The notes under the pieces: generated by a model
The model's input: only the letters and a program-made list of their open reading frames with translations
Databases searched by the model: none
Told to the model about the DNA's origin: nothing
Origin: Ziziphus jujuba
Lineage: Eukaryota > Streptophyta > Magnoliopsida > Rosales > Rhamnaceae
Length of the DNA: 64,000 bases
Reading direction: 5' to 3'
Assembly: GCF_031755915.1 (NCBI RefSeq)
Contig: NC_083387.1
Coordinates: 14,653,001 to 14,717,000, forward strand
Part shown: piece after piece, positions 1 to 13,571 of the stretch
Layout of the letters: every line of letters starts with the position of its first letter
How positions within the stretch are numbered: the first letter of the stretch is position 1
Position numbers and translations under genes: made by a program

Positions 1-945
1 ACATAGTAAGTGTTATGAGTTGCCATTTTTCCAAATAGATTTTTAGTTTTAAATCATTAATTAATATAATATTATTAGCACTTCTCACCTTATGTTAGAA
101 CTAATATGTTCCCAATAAATCATTATTTATGAAAAAGGTATAAAATATTTACCAGGGATGGAATATCATTGTTTTATTGATTAATGCGTAGTTACATTTC
201 TTTTAAAAATTAAGAAGAGGTGATTTTAGCATTGACTATTGAATTAAGGGGCTATTGTTAATTATTATTACTAATTAAATTTCTTTAAAATGACATATCA
301 CTATGCCAAAATAGTAAACTAACGACACAAATTACACGATGCTACATAAAAATTGCATCTTCCAAAAGAAAACCATGATGCTTAGATAAAACGTCGGCTG
401 TAATATTAAAATTAGCCAATGCTTTCACAAATGGATACGCAAACACTTAATTATATAAATTAACAAAAAAATAAACTAATTAAATATTACCAATTTATTC
501 ACTACATTATTTGGTAAATAATTTTCGTGAATATTTTTGTAACTTTATTATTATTATTATTATTATTATTAGTATACATAATCTAAACTCTAGCCTTATT
601 AGCTTTTGCTTAATGGTGTGGCAGAATTGCAATTAGAATTTAAAGAAGCAAATCAATCTTTGGTTAATGGTGTGAGAAAGGACATTGTTTAGGTTTGGAA
701 GCCTCCTATAACGGGTGTTTCTAAGATATTCATATGGGTGGAGAAATGTTTCAGCAATATGAGATTGTGGGAGTTGGAGTGGTAGCCCATGTGTAAGTAT
801 ATTTCGCTCCAAGGTTCTTGGCTTAACTTAAAGATAGAAAAGTTCGGTATAGCAAGGCTACTAGTGTTCGATACAGTATATTTGAGCCAATAAGCCTCTG
901 CCATGACTGAGTTAAAGGATGGAATAGTTCATATAATAAAAGTGG
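1..945. other. Left flank, no gene seen
   Basis: AT-rich sequence with a (TTA)n tract at about 543-573. Near 688-715 one frame reads WKPPITG, reminiscent of the lead-in to LINE RNase H domains, but nothing follows in frame. Confidence 0.5.
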
Positions 946-3900
946 TGACATATAACTCCATGGCCCTAAAAAATGCTTAGAACTTCAGCTTTTAACCATG
1001 TTTGATAGGAGTTAACCATGTGTGTACTTGAAGTTGTCCTTTTACTAGTGCAAGTTTTGAACTTGACTTTTGGACGGTTGCAAGGGGCTCATTAACATGA
1101 GTTCATGGACTACTAGCATGTTTAATTCGGAATTAGGATCGAGAAGTTATGGCCAGAACAAGGTTTGACCCAATTTAACCAAATGGAGCCCAAGGTTAAC
1201 TTTTTCCGAGGTTAAGATTCGACGTCTACCTGCTTACTATCGCATAGTGCTTGATAATAGGAGTTTGTAGATGGGTAGCATGCTCAATTTGGAGCTAAGG
1301 TTATAAGGTTTTGGTTTTGTAAATTTTATAATTGTTTTACTTGTATTGGTCCTCCAGATATATTTTCTTAGAAAAACGTATAAAGGGCATATTTAAAAAT
1401 ATCTATGACAAGTGCCATTTGTCATGAATTATAAGGGCCATGTGTTAAATCATTTTTCTTTTCTTTTTCTTCTTGTTCCTTAACAATGGAAAGCTCTCTC
1501 TCTCTTTTACTTATTTGTTCTGGGAAGCTCTTTATCTCTCCCCCCCCCCCCCCCCCCACACACACAATGTTTGTCTGACCCAACCCTCATTGCCACTGCC
1601 ATCAAACAGTCCACCATGCCAGGTACGCCGTTGTACATTATGATAGCCACTGAAGAAGTTGCCGATGCGCTAGAAAATGACTATGGAAGTTGACCAAGTT
1701 CTCAGTCTTTCCCATAATTTAAACCTTTTGAAGTTGATGATGACCCCGGTTTAGCCCAATTTAAGCTCATTTATGGTGTTATGAAGAAGACAAGTTTGGT
1801 AGCAACTTTCTGAAGGAATCTCGGTCACCGATGGTGAGTTATGCTAAATTGTGCTAGGGATATTTAATCAGTATTACTTAAGCTTTCTTTTGGTATATTA
1901 TTTTCCTACTATTGTTGGATATTTATAATTTTGCCATTCTTGAATTTTGAAGCTAAAAGCCATGACTTCTCATCGAAATTCGATGGTGCTTGGATTGGAT
2001 TTCAGGTTAAGCTAAATTTTCAAGTGAGCTCCTCATTTAATCGATGTTAATGGTGGTTTGGTTAAGTATGGTTAGTTTAGCTTGTGTTTTGGAATTGTTC
2101 TTGCCCATTAAGCCACTAACCTTGGGTTTTTGGAGTTGGTGCTTGTTGTTTGTTAGTTTTAGTTTATAATATGCTTTGCAAAAGTTGCGCTGTGGTTTGG
2201 GATTTGGTACTTGATATATGTATGCATAATAACTAATTGACTATATGTGTGTGTGTGTGTTTTTTTTTTTTTTTGCATGTATATGTGTGAATTTGTGTAT
2301 ATCCTATATGTATCTTACTCTTTAAATTATATGTGCAAAGATGTGATACTTATAAAATTATTTAGTGAAGCCTATTTTCAAGGCAACAAAGTAGATAAAA
2401 AAAAAGAAAAAAAGTGTGCTGAGTAAAGACTAGGAGGTTGATAATTACTTGTTCATTAATAGTTTAAGATGCTATAGGGTCATGCTTTTACTTACAATGA
2501 AACATGGTTTGTAAATTGTGACTAACCATGTGTTGTTTTCGTTAAGTTGTACAGTAATCGTATGAACTAGTTTAAGGTAGGATTTACAAAATATGTCTCT
2601 GGCTTAATAAAGCCCAATCTTAAGTTATAAGTGAAATAGAGTAAAAAAATAATATTTTTTTATTTGTTTAGTTATTTAGTATTTACTTAGTTAAATTATT
2701 ATTTATTTGTTTATTTATCTATCTCTCTATTTACATAATTATTTAATTATTTATTTACTTGTTCTCAGTGGTCTAGATTTTAAATGTACAACTTAGTAGG
2801 GATGTTATAAAATGCTTATTATCCATTTTGGATCAAATGTACCATATATATAGATATATGTAGTGTCATACTCATAGGTATATATACCTATATTTAAGAT
2901 TTTTTCATATTATTCATTTATATACACCTATATATATATATATATATTTATACATGTATATTGGTAAATATATAATATGTAAATGTGGGTGGTATGTCAT
3001 TTCCGAAATTATGGTTTGGGGTTTATATATCTACTATTAAATTTGATGATCAACAAAGTACATGTGTATTTTAGATTACGTGTATGTATGTGGATATATA
3101 TATATGTGTGTGTGTGTGTACTTATATATGCGATTTCAAAAAATTAATTATTTATGTTATTTATTAACACATTTTAATGCACACATATATATGTATAGAT
3201 ATGGAGGAAATTAAATCTCTTATGATGATTCTTTATACAAGTTACCTTGTTTTCAAAATGATTTTCTTTCATTATTTTGTTACTTATTTATTTATGATTT
3301 TAAAATTAAATTATGGAAAATTGACATTTTTATATCAGTATAATTATTCATGATTATTTAGTTTTCAGATGTACTATATGGTACCAGTGTTCTTGATATA
3401 TATGTGATGGATTTCAGTGTACATGTTATATTTAGTTGTCTTTTGTGAGCTATAGCGAGTGAGGGTAGGTCGGTATTTTGTAGTAATGGAATTAGCCACC
3501 CTCCTCGTGGTTAAGGAATGCTAGGTTTAGCCATTCCTATGAAGGTTAAGGTAAGTGAGGATAGGTAAGTATTTTGTAATGATGGTACCCTCCCCATAGC
3601 CATAGAATGATAGATTATCTAGTATTGGCACATTTGGGACGCTAAAGAGCATTGTATGCAGGTTCTCTTCTCCCCTTTTCTATCAAATGGTGTTCAAGAC
3701 ACCAAGCAATGCTTCAGATGTTTTTTTAATATTTACATGTTATGTGTACCATACAATACTGCTGTAGTGACTATGTTAGATCTATAGTGGTTGGATATGG
3801 ATTATGCCTATGGGTAGCCTATTATCGTATTTTGCCATTCTAATAGATCAGTGGGTTGGATGGTCACTATTTGCAATCACCCCTGATCATATTAGTAATA

Positions 3901-5899
3901 ATATACTTATGGGTTACTGATATTATGAAACTGTGCATTTTTATGTTGCATAGTACATCAAGTGATTTTTAGTTTTATTGGATAGATCTTTACATGAATT
4001 TTATATGGTTCTAATGATTTGTATTTATGGATATACTCATACTTTTAATAAATATTTTTAAATAAATTTAAACATCAAAGTTTAATTATTTTATTATATT
4101 ATCATAATTGATTTATTACATTATTATTACTGTTGTTGTTGTTGTTGTTGTTGTTATTATTATTATTATTATTACTATTTGCACGATTGTTGTTATTATT
4201 TTAACCATGATTTTGTGGATTTGAAAGTGCATGTGAAACTTAGTTAAGTAGTGAAAATGTCAAGTAATAGTGATAAAGATCTAAGTTAGTGTAACATTCC
4301 ATCTTGAAGTATACCCGAATTCTTTACATGTTGACTGAGTTTAATTGAGTTGACCAATGTTGAAGGAGTAGGCCCACATTGACTTTTTGTTTCAGATGGA
4401 GTTTCACATTGATTGAGGCACCGATGCAAAGTACAGATCAATTTGATTTTGTAGACTAGTAGCACATCGAAAATGGAGCTACGGACTGGAAGTTATGAGC
4501 GAAACAAGTTGCGGTCTAAACTATCCGAGTGGTGCCATGTTTGACTTCTTATTCTTGTAAAATTTGGTTTTGACTTGCCATGGTTGTAAAGTGCTCATTG
4601 ACATAAGTTCATAGACTAATGACACACTTAAAAAGTTATGGACCTGTAAATTTGTTCTAGGACTGCATTACCATGTATCAGTCTATGTGGGTTGAAAAAC
4701 ATGTGCACAGTGTCCACTAACACCATTCCATGTGTCAAAAATATAAACAATCCTATGAGTGCACAGTGACACCAACCGGTGTTTTTGATTGGTAGAGGGG
4801 TGTGAGAGAGGAGAGAGAGGGAGGAAAGGGAGGGAAAGAGAGGAGAGAGAAATTGACCACTGCTGATTAATCATGCTTCAGCCACTACCGTATGCATGTG
4901 CTCGACCAGCAAGTCGGTGGCCATGAAAACGGTCGACTAACCAAGTTTCACGGCCAGCAGGTAGGCAATGCGCCGAAATTGGCCAAATTTCTAGCGACGG
5001 TACCACCTGCTTCACTGATCGATTTCTCTCAATCTAACCATCCATTTTTGACACTGCCTTTACCACTGTGAAGCCCACCCTTTGATCTACTATCCCACCA
5101 AATTTCACAGTCAGTGGCCACTGGACGTGCTACCGCTTGTAACATTAATCGGTGATCATGGCAGCTTGCTGGAATCCTTGGTTTCGATGAGTTTCTGATG
5201 ACACCATCCCACCTATCGCCCCTATTTTGACCTCTTTAAACCCAAATCCAAGGACCATTTACTCCAAATCTTAACTGATTGGGAGATTCAAGGACATTTA
5301 GTTTTTTCACCATTCACAATTAGATTATGGCCACCACCGCTCTGATCTCCAAGAGGTAAAGCCCTATCCATAATCCTCGTGTTACAAGCTTCATTATGGT
5401 ATATAATATGTTAATTTTGGAATATGTTTGTGTTATTTCCCCCCGATAACCGTGTTTATTATGCACAATCAAAATATTATTTTAATTTGTACTATGCATT
5501 GTTGATATTTTAGGCACATGTGTGAATCATGGGATTGATCTCGTGGAGGATCTCAATTGATCCACGTATTTAAGGTGAGTGATCATTTCTTTCAAAACTA
5601 TATTGGGGCTATGAAAATATATATATATATATATATATTACGTTATTTGAATTTCTGAAAAATATTATGTGTTTTATATTTAAGTAAAATTGCTATTTAA
5701 ATTTATGATTTCAAATTATGTCGACTTAAACATATGTGTTCCATCAAATTTATATGTTGGTTTTAAAGAAATTATGGTTTTAAATTATTGTTAAATTTTG
5801 TTGTTGAATTTATTGTGCATAATAAAAGGTATTTATGTGGATTTAAGTCTAAGTGGATTTGATGAGATTTTATCTGATTTTTATATAAAATAAGGTTTA

Positions 5900-7151
5900 G
5901 GAATATTGGTAGCTAAGTAACCCGAACTTTATCGAGGTTGACACAATACACCCTAAACTTTTTTTCCTCGCATTATACACCCCAAACTTTTGTTTCGCTT
6001 GCATCGTTGGTTCTTTTATTAAAAATACTTAACAGAATGATCACATGCTCATCAAACGAGGGAAAATTAGGTAATTTCACATACTTTTTTTCTTCTTCTT
6101 CTTCGTCTTTTTCTTTTTCTTCTTCTCATTCTGCATAACTAAACTTCGTTGAAAAACCACTTTTCCTTGTAAAAACACCAATCCCTAAGAAATTACCAAA
6201 CCCATTGTAGACAAAACCCTCCATTATCCACTGCAATCCAAAAAATATGAAAAAGCAACAAACTTTCCATCTCAATAACAAAGACATGGAAAACCCATTT
6301 GATATCTTCACTGATGAGATGATATTCACCATCCTTGATTATCTCAATGATGACCCTTTTTCCTCTGGTATGCAAGTCCTTCTACTTCATCGAGCCCGTC
6401 CACCGCACATACCTCAAGTCTCTTTGCTAAGATCTCATCCCTAGGGCCTTCCATCACTATGCTTCCATCACCAACCTTGACCTCTTGCTTTGTCCTGTCA
6501 TCGATGACAATGCTCTGACCTCAATTTCTTGGACATGGAAATCCATGTTGCCCTCCATCAATCTCTCGCGTTCTAAATCTTTCATCAGCATTGGTCTGTC
6601 GGGTTTGGTGTCGAATTGTTTAGGTTTGGTCAAGATCGATTTGTCCAATGGTATGGAGCTGAAAAACTCAATGGCCAAAGCCATCACCACAGCTAAGAAT
6701 CTAGGGAAGTTATTTGGCGAGCTGTAAAATGATCACGGATGTTGGGATTTGGTGTATAGCTGTTTCGTCAAAAAGCTCAGGACCATTTGCCTTAGGTGGT
6801 CTCTACGAGTCACTGATTTGGGAGTTGAATTGATTGCTATGAAATGCAAAGAGATCCTAAGTTTAGATCCAATGTTTGTGTGTGGTGGGGAACAAGGTTT
6901 TTAAAGAAGAAGAAAAAGAAAAAGTCAAAAAAGAAGAAGAAGAACAAGAAAAAGAGTATGCAAAATTACCTGATCTATTATCACTTGATGAGCACATGCG
7001 TAGCACGTGATCATTCTGTTAAGCATTTTTAACAAAATAACCAATGGTGCAAGCGAAAAGGAAGTTTATGGTGCATAATGTTAAGAAAAAGAAGTTTAGG
7101 ATGCACTGTGCCAACCTTGATAAAGTTCGGGGTGCTTAGCTGCCAATATCC
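5900..7151 (+). mobile_element. Long-TIR DNA transposon (Pack-MULE-like) carrying an F-box/LRR gene fragment
   Basis: The first 200 or so bases (about 5900-6130) and the last 230 (about 6920-7151) are inverted copies of each other at roughly 80%: both read inward as ATATTGG(T/C)AGCTAAG, then CCGAACTTTATC, then AACAGAATGATCAC. TIRs of this length around a host gene fragment, with no transposase, fit Mutator-like Pack elements. The exact ends and a nine-base duplication could not be fixed by eye; flanks TAAGGTTTA and TAAGGATTT are only similar. It sits inside the solo LTR at 4290-13223. Confidence 0.65.
6247..6880 (+). pseudogene. Captured F-box/LRR protein fragment (FBL3-like), broken
   Basis: The first frame (6247-6362) reads as an F-box start, MENPFDIFTDEMIFTILDYL, followed by NDDPF. 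A short deletion and frameshift follow. The next frame gives CKSFYFIEPVHRTYLKSL, a stop, and then leucine-rich-repeat text such as PRAFHHYASITNLDL and SNCLGLVKIDLSNG. A stop at 6725 and another frame change follow, then RVTDLGVELIAMKCKEI near 6806-6857. The order (F-box then LRRs) and wording resemble plant F-box/LRR-repeat protein 3, a substrate receptor of SCF ubiquitin ligases. With several breaks it is not expected to make a working protein. Confidence 0.6.
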
Positions 7152-8960
7152 TTAAATTTTAAGGATTTGAGAAAAATATTTGTTTTAAATTATTATGCCC
7201 AAAGATATATTTATGCATTTAAATATTTATGGAGTTGGTTTCAATGTGGTAAAAATTGATGCACTTAAATTAATCAATTTTGACAATGGTTTAAAAGGAA
7301 ATGTGAGATTTTATAGGTTTAAAAAGGTTTTACTAAACCTATTGTGTTTTATGAGATTTATAATTTTATGATTTTAAATGCACCATACAGTACTATTATT
7401 CTGTTTTGTATCTGTTGTTAGCGCACAAGTATGTATGGTCATCCTGTGCAAGCCATGGACCTGAGGGTTGACAAGTGTATTTGCATAATAAACATGAGTC
7501 ACCCCCTCCATGACTAGGATGATTATTTATCAGCATTGAAATTGTTGGGATTCCAAGGCGACCATTTGTAAATTTCTCTCTTTAACCTTCTCGTTAGAGT
7601 GGTATTTGGGATGCTGGATATCGTTTGGCACCACTGATATATAGTGCGGTGCATTAGGTGGTTTTCTCGATACAATTTTCGAAACAAAGTGTTTCAAAGT
7701 GTATTTAATCATGTTTTCATCATTTATTTCAATTGATGTTTTACATGTATTTTACTATATTTTTATTGTTTATTTTATTTATTTCAAATTGATGTTTTAC
7801 AATGCATTTTATCATATTTTTATTATTTATTTTAAATTGATGTTTTAAAATACATTTTGTAATGTTTTTATTATTTATTTCAATTTGAGATTTTAACGCA
7901 AATTTCATTATATTCTATTACCTATTTCAAATTAAGGCTTTAAATTAATTAAGTATTTCTTTTATTATTTCATCAATTTAATTAATCAAATTTCATAAAT
8001 TATATATTGAGGTTAATTTTGTATTTATGCCAATTTTTCAAGTAAAAATTTCATTTATGATGTTATTTTATCTTATGATATTTTATTCTAAATCTAATAA
8101 TTTGTTATTGAATTATTTTCATTGTTAATTTTTATTTTAAATTATTTGTATTTTATTTACTAATTTATTTCCTTGATCTTTGGGTTATAAAAATGATGGG
8201 TTTTGCAAAAATGGTTTTAAAATGGAGAACCTTACCAATTAAGTAAAATTGTGAGGGTTTTAAGAGAAAATTTTTAATCTTACTTATTTACTATTTTAAT
8301 TATTTATTTATTCATTTATTATTAATCACATTTATTCTATATTATTATATTATTATTATTTATGTAGTAATCGGGGTCATTTACTGGGATAATTAGCATC
8401 TAATGTTTTTAAATTCATTTCTGATGAGAATCCGCCTGTATCCGTACAACCGATAACCTGTTGGGGTGTTAATCTGATCCAGTTGAAGATCGGACCAAAC
8501 ATTAGGGCAAAATCCAATAGATTTAACAACCTGACTGTCTTTATACAAGAAGTTATCAATTATTAAAAGGGCTTGTCAATACCCGAAGATTCAAAATCTA
8601 TTTTAAGCATCCAAGTAGTAGAGGTTGATACGGACCCGGGTAGCTGTTTTAGTACATTTATCACTAAGAAGTCATAGAATCATTCCAAGGCAGAAAAAAA
8701 AGCAATCAAAGAAGCCATTTGTCCATGGAAGGGATTGTTGGCCGAATTTGTTGTATTTGCCGCTGGCTTTGCTGAATAACCATTTTCTCTTTGTTCCAAT
8801 CAAGGGTAACATATGGGAATCATTATTAATCATATTTGGCATCCTACATGGCATATGGGAGCTAATTTGGAGCTTTACAAGCTAAAAATTGGTCAAAGAT
8901 AGCTTGGTGGTCAAACTAGTCAATTAGTTTTCTAATTTGAATTTGACTTTCTGTTCTAGG

Positions 8961-11746
8961 AGGTCGTGGACGGTGTAGGGAGGAATTTGAAAGAGGTAAT
9001 TTTGGGAATGATTTTGAAAAGGGGGTCGATGTTATTTTTGCTTACCAAAGAAGGCCAACCCATGGGAGACCAGCTCGAAAAGAAGATGATGATCTTGGAA
9101 ACATTAAGGTCAACATACCACCATTCATGGGAAAGAGTGATCTAGAAGCTTATTTAGAGTGGAAGGAGCGAATGGAGATAATTTTTTATCGTCATAAATA
9201 TTCAGAGGCTAAGAAAGTTAAATTGGCATCTTTGTAGTTTGGACATTATGCACTCCAATGGTGTAAAAATGAGTAAACTACGTGAAGGAGAGTTGGTTAT
9301 GAATTGATTATTACTTGGCGACAAATGAGAGGAGCCATGAGGAAGAGATTTGTGTTGACTCACTATCATAGGTTACTGCATCAAAGACTCAAATCATTAA
9401 CTCAGGGAAGTAGGACTGTGGAGGATTATTATAATGAGATGGTGATGCTTATGATGAGGTTGAGCATGAATCAAGATCGAGAGGTAACCATGGCATGGTT
9501 TGTAGGTGGTTTGAATCACAAGATAGCCAATCAAGTAGAATTGCAACAATATGTGGAATTGGAAAAGATGTTGCATGTGACCATTAAACTAGAGTACCAA
9601 ATCAAGAGGATGGGTACAAGCTCATGGTTTGGAGGTGTTTCCGACAATGAAAGGTCTAATTTAAGGGCTCAGAAAAGCAATCCCACCTTTGATTCAAGAC
9701 AAAAACTAAAACTTGGGGAAGAAAGTTCAAATTAGCCAAAATGACTGAATCCATCCAAGCTCCTAAGATTGAAGGTAAAACTGATCCTAAACCTTCTAGA
9801 ACTCATGACATTGTGTGTTTTAAGTGTCAAGGATGAGGACACATTGCTAGTCAACACCCGAATAGGAGGATCATGGTGCTGCAAGGTAATGAAGACTTGG
9901 AATCCAAAAGTCAAGAAAGTGAGGCTAAATCTGAATTTGGTGTTGAAGAAATTGGAGGTGAGGAACATGAGTAATTCGAAACACTTAAGGCTTCAAAGGC
10001 TGAATTGAGTTTGGTGAAAAGAAGGGCTCTAACCGTGTACAAAGATGAGGATCAAATTCAAAGAGAGAACATATGCAGTATGATAATTGATAGTAGAAGT
10101 CGTACTAATGTAATTAGTAATTTGGTAGTTGATAAATTAGGATTAGTTACCATTAAACATCCAAAACTATATAGATTACAATGGCTTAATGATAGTGGTG
10201 AGATGAAAGTGAACAAACAAGTCAAAGTAAAATTGAGCATTGATAAATATGTGGGTATTGTATTGTGTGATGTTGTTCCCATGCATGCTGGTCATATTTT
10301 ATTGCGGAGGCTATGGAAATTTGATAAGGATGCCATACACTATGGAAGAAAGAATTCCATTGGTTTCAAATTTAAGGGAAAAAGGGTTAAGTTGGAGCCG
10401 TTAACTCAAAATGAGGTATTTAAAGATCAACTTCAATGCAACAAAAGAAGGAGGCCGAACGGCTCAAGGAGAAAGCAAGCATGGCATCCACAGTTTCACC
10501 ATCCATCCAAGAGGGTAGGTCCAAACTCGTTGTCCAAGGTAAGTATTCTAATCCCTATGTGAGTGAAGATAAGAGAGAAAGCCGAGAGTGAAAGAGGAAA
10601 AGGGAATTCATGAGTCACCAAGAAAAAGAGAAAAAAGAGAAGAAAACGAAGAATTTTTATCTTAGTTTTGGAGAAGTTAAAAAGGCATTTTTGAGTGATA
10701 AACCTTTTCTGGTCATCATTTATAAAGATGTTTATTTAAATAATCAAGCTAACCCTAAAGAACTTGAATTGCCAAGTTCTATCTCTTCTCTTTTATAGGA
10801 TTTTGAAGATGTCTTTCTAGAGGGGATTCCAAATGGTTTACCACCTATTCGGAGAATTGAATATCAAATTGATTTTGTGCTGGGAATTGCAATTTCTAAT
10901 AGGCCTGCATATAGGAGTAATCTCGAGAAGACAAAGGAGCTACAAAGGCAGGTAAGTGAGTTATTAGACAAATGTTATATTCATGAGAGCATGAGTCCAT
11001 GTGATGTTCTTGTTTTATTAGTGCCTGCTCATGGTGCATGTGTGTAGATTGTCGGGCCATAAATAATATTATCATTGAATATAAACATCCAATTCCTAAA
11101 TTAGATGATATGTTAGATGAATTACATGGTGCATGCATGTTTACGAAAATAGATTTTAGGAGTGGATATCATCAAACTAGGATGAAAGAGGGTGATGAAT
11201 AGAAAACAGCATTTAAAATAACATATGGTTTATATGAGTGGTTAGTAATGCCTTTTGGTTTATCTAAAGCACCTGGCACTTTTATGAGGTTAATAAATTA
11301 TGTCATGCATCCATTCATTAAAAAAATTATGGTTATCTATTTTGATGATATTCTTGTATATAGTAAAAATTTAGATGATCATGTAAGATATCTTAGGTTA
11401 GTTTTAGGAGTACTTAGGAAGGAAATATTGTTTGCTAATTTTAAAAAGTATGATTTTTGCCAAGATGAGCTTGTATTTCTAGGATTTGTTGTAACAGTAT
11501 TTGACCTATAAGATTGGGTTTGGTTGAATTTAGGAAATGAGAGGTTTTTTTAGCAAAGAAAGTCAAAGCTTATGCCACGAAAGGATGGACCTTTTCATGT
11601 TTTGGGAAAGATCAATGAAAACCCTATAAGCTTAACTTACTGGGTGAGTTTAATGTTAGTGATACATTCAATGTTGCTGATTTATCTCCATTTCCTACAG
11701 GTGATGATTTTGATTTGAGAGCAAATCCTTTTCAAGAGATGGAGAA
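8961..11746 (+). pseudogene. gag-pro-RT remnant of Ty3/gypsy copy 1
   Basis: Gag text such as [19 protein letters not shown] lies at about 9336-9390. The zinc knuckle near 9815-9860 has an in-frame stop and a lost Cys. The protease region (10005-10562) contains MIIDSRSRTNVIS, where the DSG active-site motif has become DSR. RT runs from about 10800 to 11511, broken by stops before 11248, with YFDDILVYS intact near 11338-11364. After FVVTVFDL the text jumps straight to an integrase C-terminal piece ([14 protein letters not shown]), so RNase H and most of integrase are missing. Not functional. Confidence 0.8.
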
Positions 11747-12851
11747 TGATGAGAATCTGCCTGTACTCGTACAACCAACAACCTACTAGGGTGCTGATCC
11801 GATACAATTGAAGACCGGTCCAATCACTAGGGCACAAGCTAATAAATTTATGGACAACCTGGCTGGCTTTATATAAGGAGTTATCAATTCTCAAAAGGGC
11901 TTTTCAATACCCAAAGATTCAAAACTTGTTTTAAGCATTTAAGTGGTGGAGGCCGATATGGACTCGGGTAGCTACTTTAGTACATTTATGGACTTTGGGC
12001 AGTAAAAAATGGGTTCAACACTTCTTGAAATCAATTGATATCATTAAGAGGTCATGGAATCATGCTAAGGCAGAAGTAAAAGCTTTCAAAGAAGCCATTT
12101 GTGCATGGATGGGATTGTTGTATTTTGGTGATTAAGCATTTTCTCTTTGTTCCAATCAAAGGCAACATATGAGAATTATTATTAATCCTATTTGGCATCC
12201 TACATGGCATATGGAAGCTGATTTAGAGCCTTTACAAGATGGAAATTAGTCAAAGATAGCTTGGTGGTCAAACTAGTCAACTAGTTTCCTAATTTGAATT
12301 TGACTTTTTGTTTTGGGAAACTATCTTTTATTTTGGTTTTTATTTGTTTATTTCCTAGAAAAATCAACTTAGGAAAGTTAGAATTATATTATTTCAATTG
12401 TAAATTAATTAATTCCTAATTCAAAATAAGGAAATTAATTAATCCAAATTAATTTAGGAAAGAAGTAAAATTTGGCCAACACTTAGTTTCCTAATCTTTA
12501 TGGCCGGTTTCGACTATTCTTTTAGGGTTTTATTTTGTTCTTTGAAAGCCTATTTAAAGGCATATTTTTAATGAAAAAAATCAGCTTACATAATATATAG
12601 AAAATTATTTGTGAAAAAGAATTCTCTTTGTTCTCTTTGAACACCTAAAGCACCATTAGAGAGTGATTATTTTAGTTTGACTTATCAATAAGACATCCAT
12701 CACCTATTGTGGTATCTTTATCATATACCAAGATTTCTAATAACAAGTTGATTAGAGGTTAAGGGGGCCATTAAAATCTGCACTTAATTGTAATCTGGGG
12801 TAATATCGTATGGGTTTATAAGCAAGTTGAGACATCTTTCGTTTGTGCAGA
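11747..12851 (+). repeat. 3' LTR of Ty3/gypsy copy 1
   Basis: It begins TGATGAGAATCTGCC directly after a purine-rich tract and follows the LTRs at 46180 and 51357 through to an end shaped like GTTTGTGCAGA. The start would encode the end of the pol polyprotein, as in the other copies. Many small differences from the 46-kb copy mark it as older. Confidence 0.72.
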
Positions 12852-13571
12852 ATTTCAAGAAGTCCTTTTTCTTTTCCTTGCTTCCTTGTAATATTTATTC
12901 GTTGTTCCTTTGTATTTTATTAAACATAATATTCATTTATAAACCCTATGATACTATGTATACTATGTTGGATATTTATTTAATTAATATTATGCCTGTT
13001 TCCTATATTGTATTATTATGAAATGTTGAAATTTATGGAATTATTTGTAATAAGGTGGTAGGAATAAGATGGTACTTTTAGAAATGTGTTTTCTATGCAG
13101 CGAATTTCGTTATATGTCTAACCCTTAGAGGAGATACTGTTAGGTTTTCCGTTGGAAGGTCCGGTAGGGTTTTCCTAAGATAAGGGCTTATTCAAGGTTC
13201 GATAAGGGATCCTGAATGGGTCAATTAGCCTTCAAGTAGGTATTGCAGCATACGACAGGTTATTCAGCCTTCAAGCAGATATTTTAATCTACGGGCAAGT
13301 TATTTAGAACCTTTAAGGAATTATATACATATTCATATTTATTTAAAAATATGTATCGACATTAGTTTTGGACAGTGATGATGTTATTGGAATTAATATT
13401 AATTTAAAGTACTATTTCTATATGTTTATTTTACTTTACTATATTGTATGTAATTTAATGATATGTTACAATTTATTGTTTCCTAAAGATACAAATTTAT
13501 CTCTTTATATTTTCTTAATCTACTATGATTTAAGGTGTAGTTTGTTTAGGTTAGGATCTAGGACCAAGGTT

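Larger units (their letters stand above)
8422..12851 (+). mobile_element. Decayed Ty3/gypsy element, copy 1
   Basis: Order: first part of a 5' LTR (8422 to about 8960), abrupt junction into gag, protease, RT, a short integrase C-terminal piece, polypurine tract (about 11735-11746) and 3' LTR (11747-12851). The direct repeat ATTTC flanks it at 8417-8421 and 12852-12856, and the flanks then continue as one LTR of the large family. The second half of the 5' LTR, the primer site and the start of gag are deleted. The LTR is the same family as those at 24048, 46180 and 51357. Confidence 0.78.
4290..13223 (+). mobile_element. Solo large LTR of the same family, inserted into the outer 5' LTR and itself invaded
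   Basis: It starts TGTAACATTCC at 4290 and ends GGGTCA at 13223. Flanks are GTTAG (4285-4289) and ATTAG (13224-13228), a five-base duplication with one change; the sister LTR has GTTAG at the same point. Without the DNA transposon at about 5900-7151 and the gypsy element at 8422-12851 it is about 3.25 kb, close to the solo LTR at 39827-43161. No internal domain is present, so recombination between LTRs probably removed it. Confidence 0.68.

Noticed and set aside
688..790. WKPPITG text as the N-terminal part of the RNase H remnant at 20.1 kb, split by the giant element
   Set aside because: Joining the flanks at TGACA still leaves about 800 bases between them and no continuous domain, so the link is not supported.
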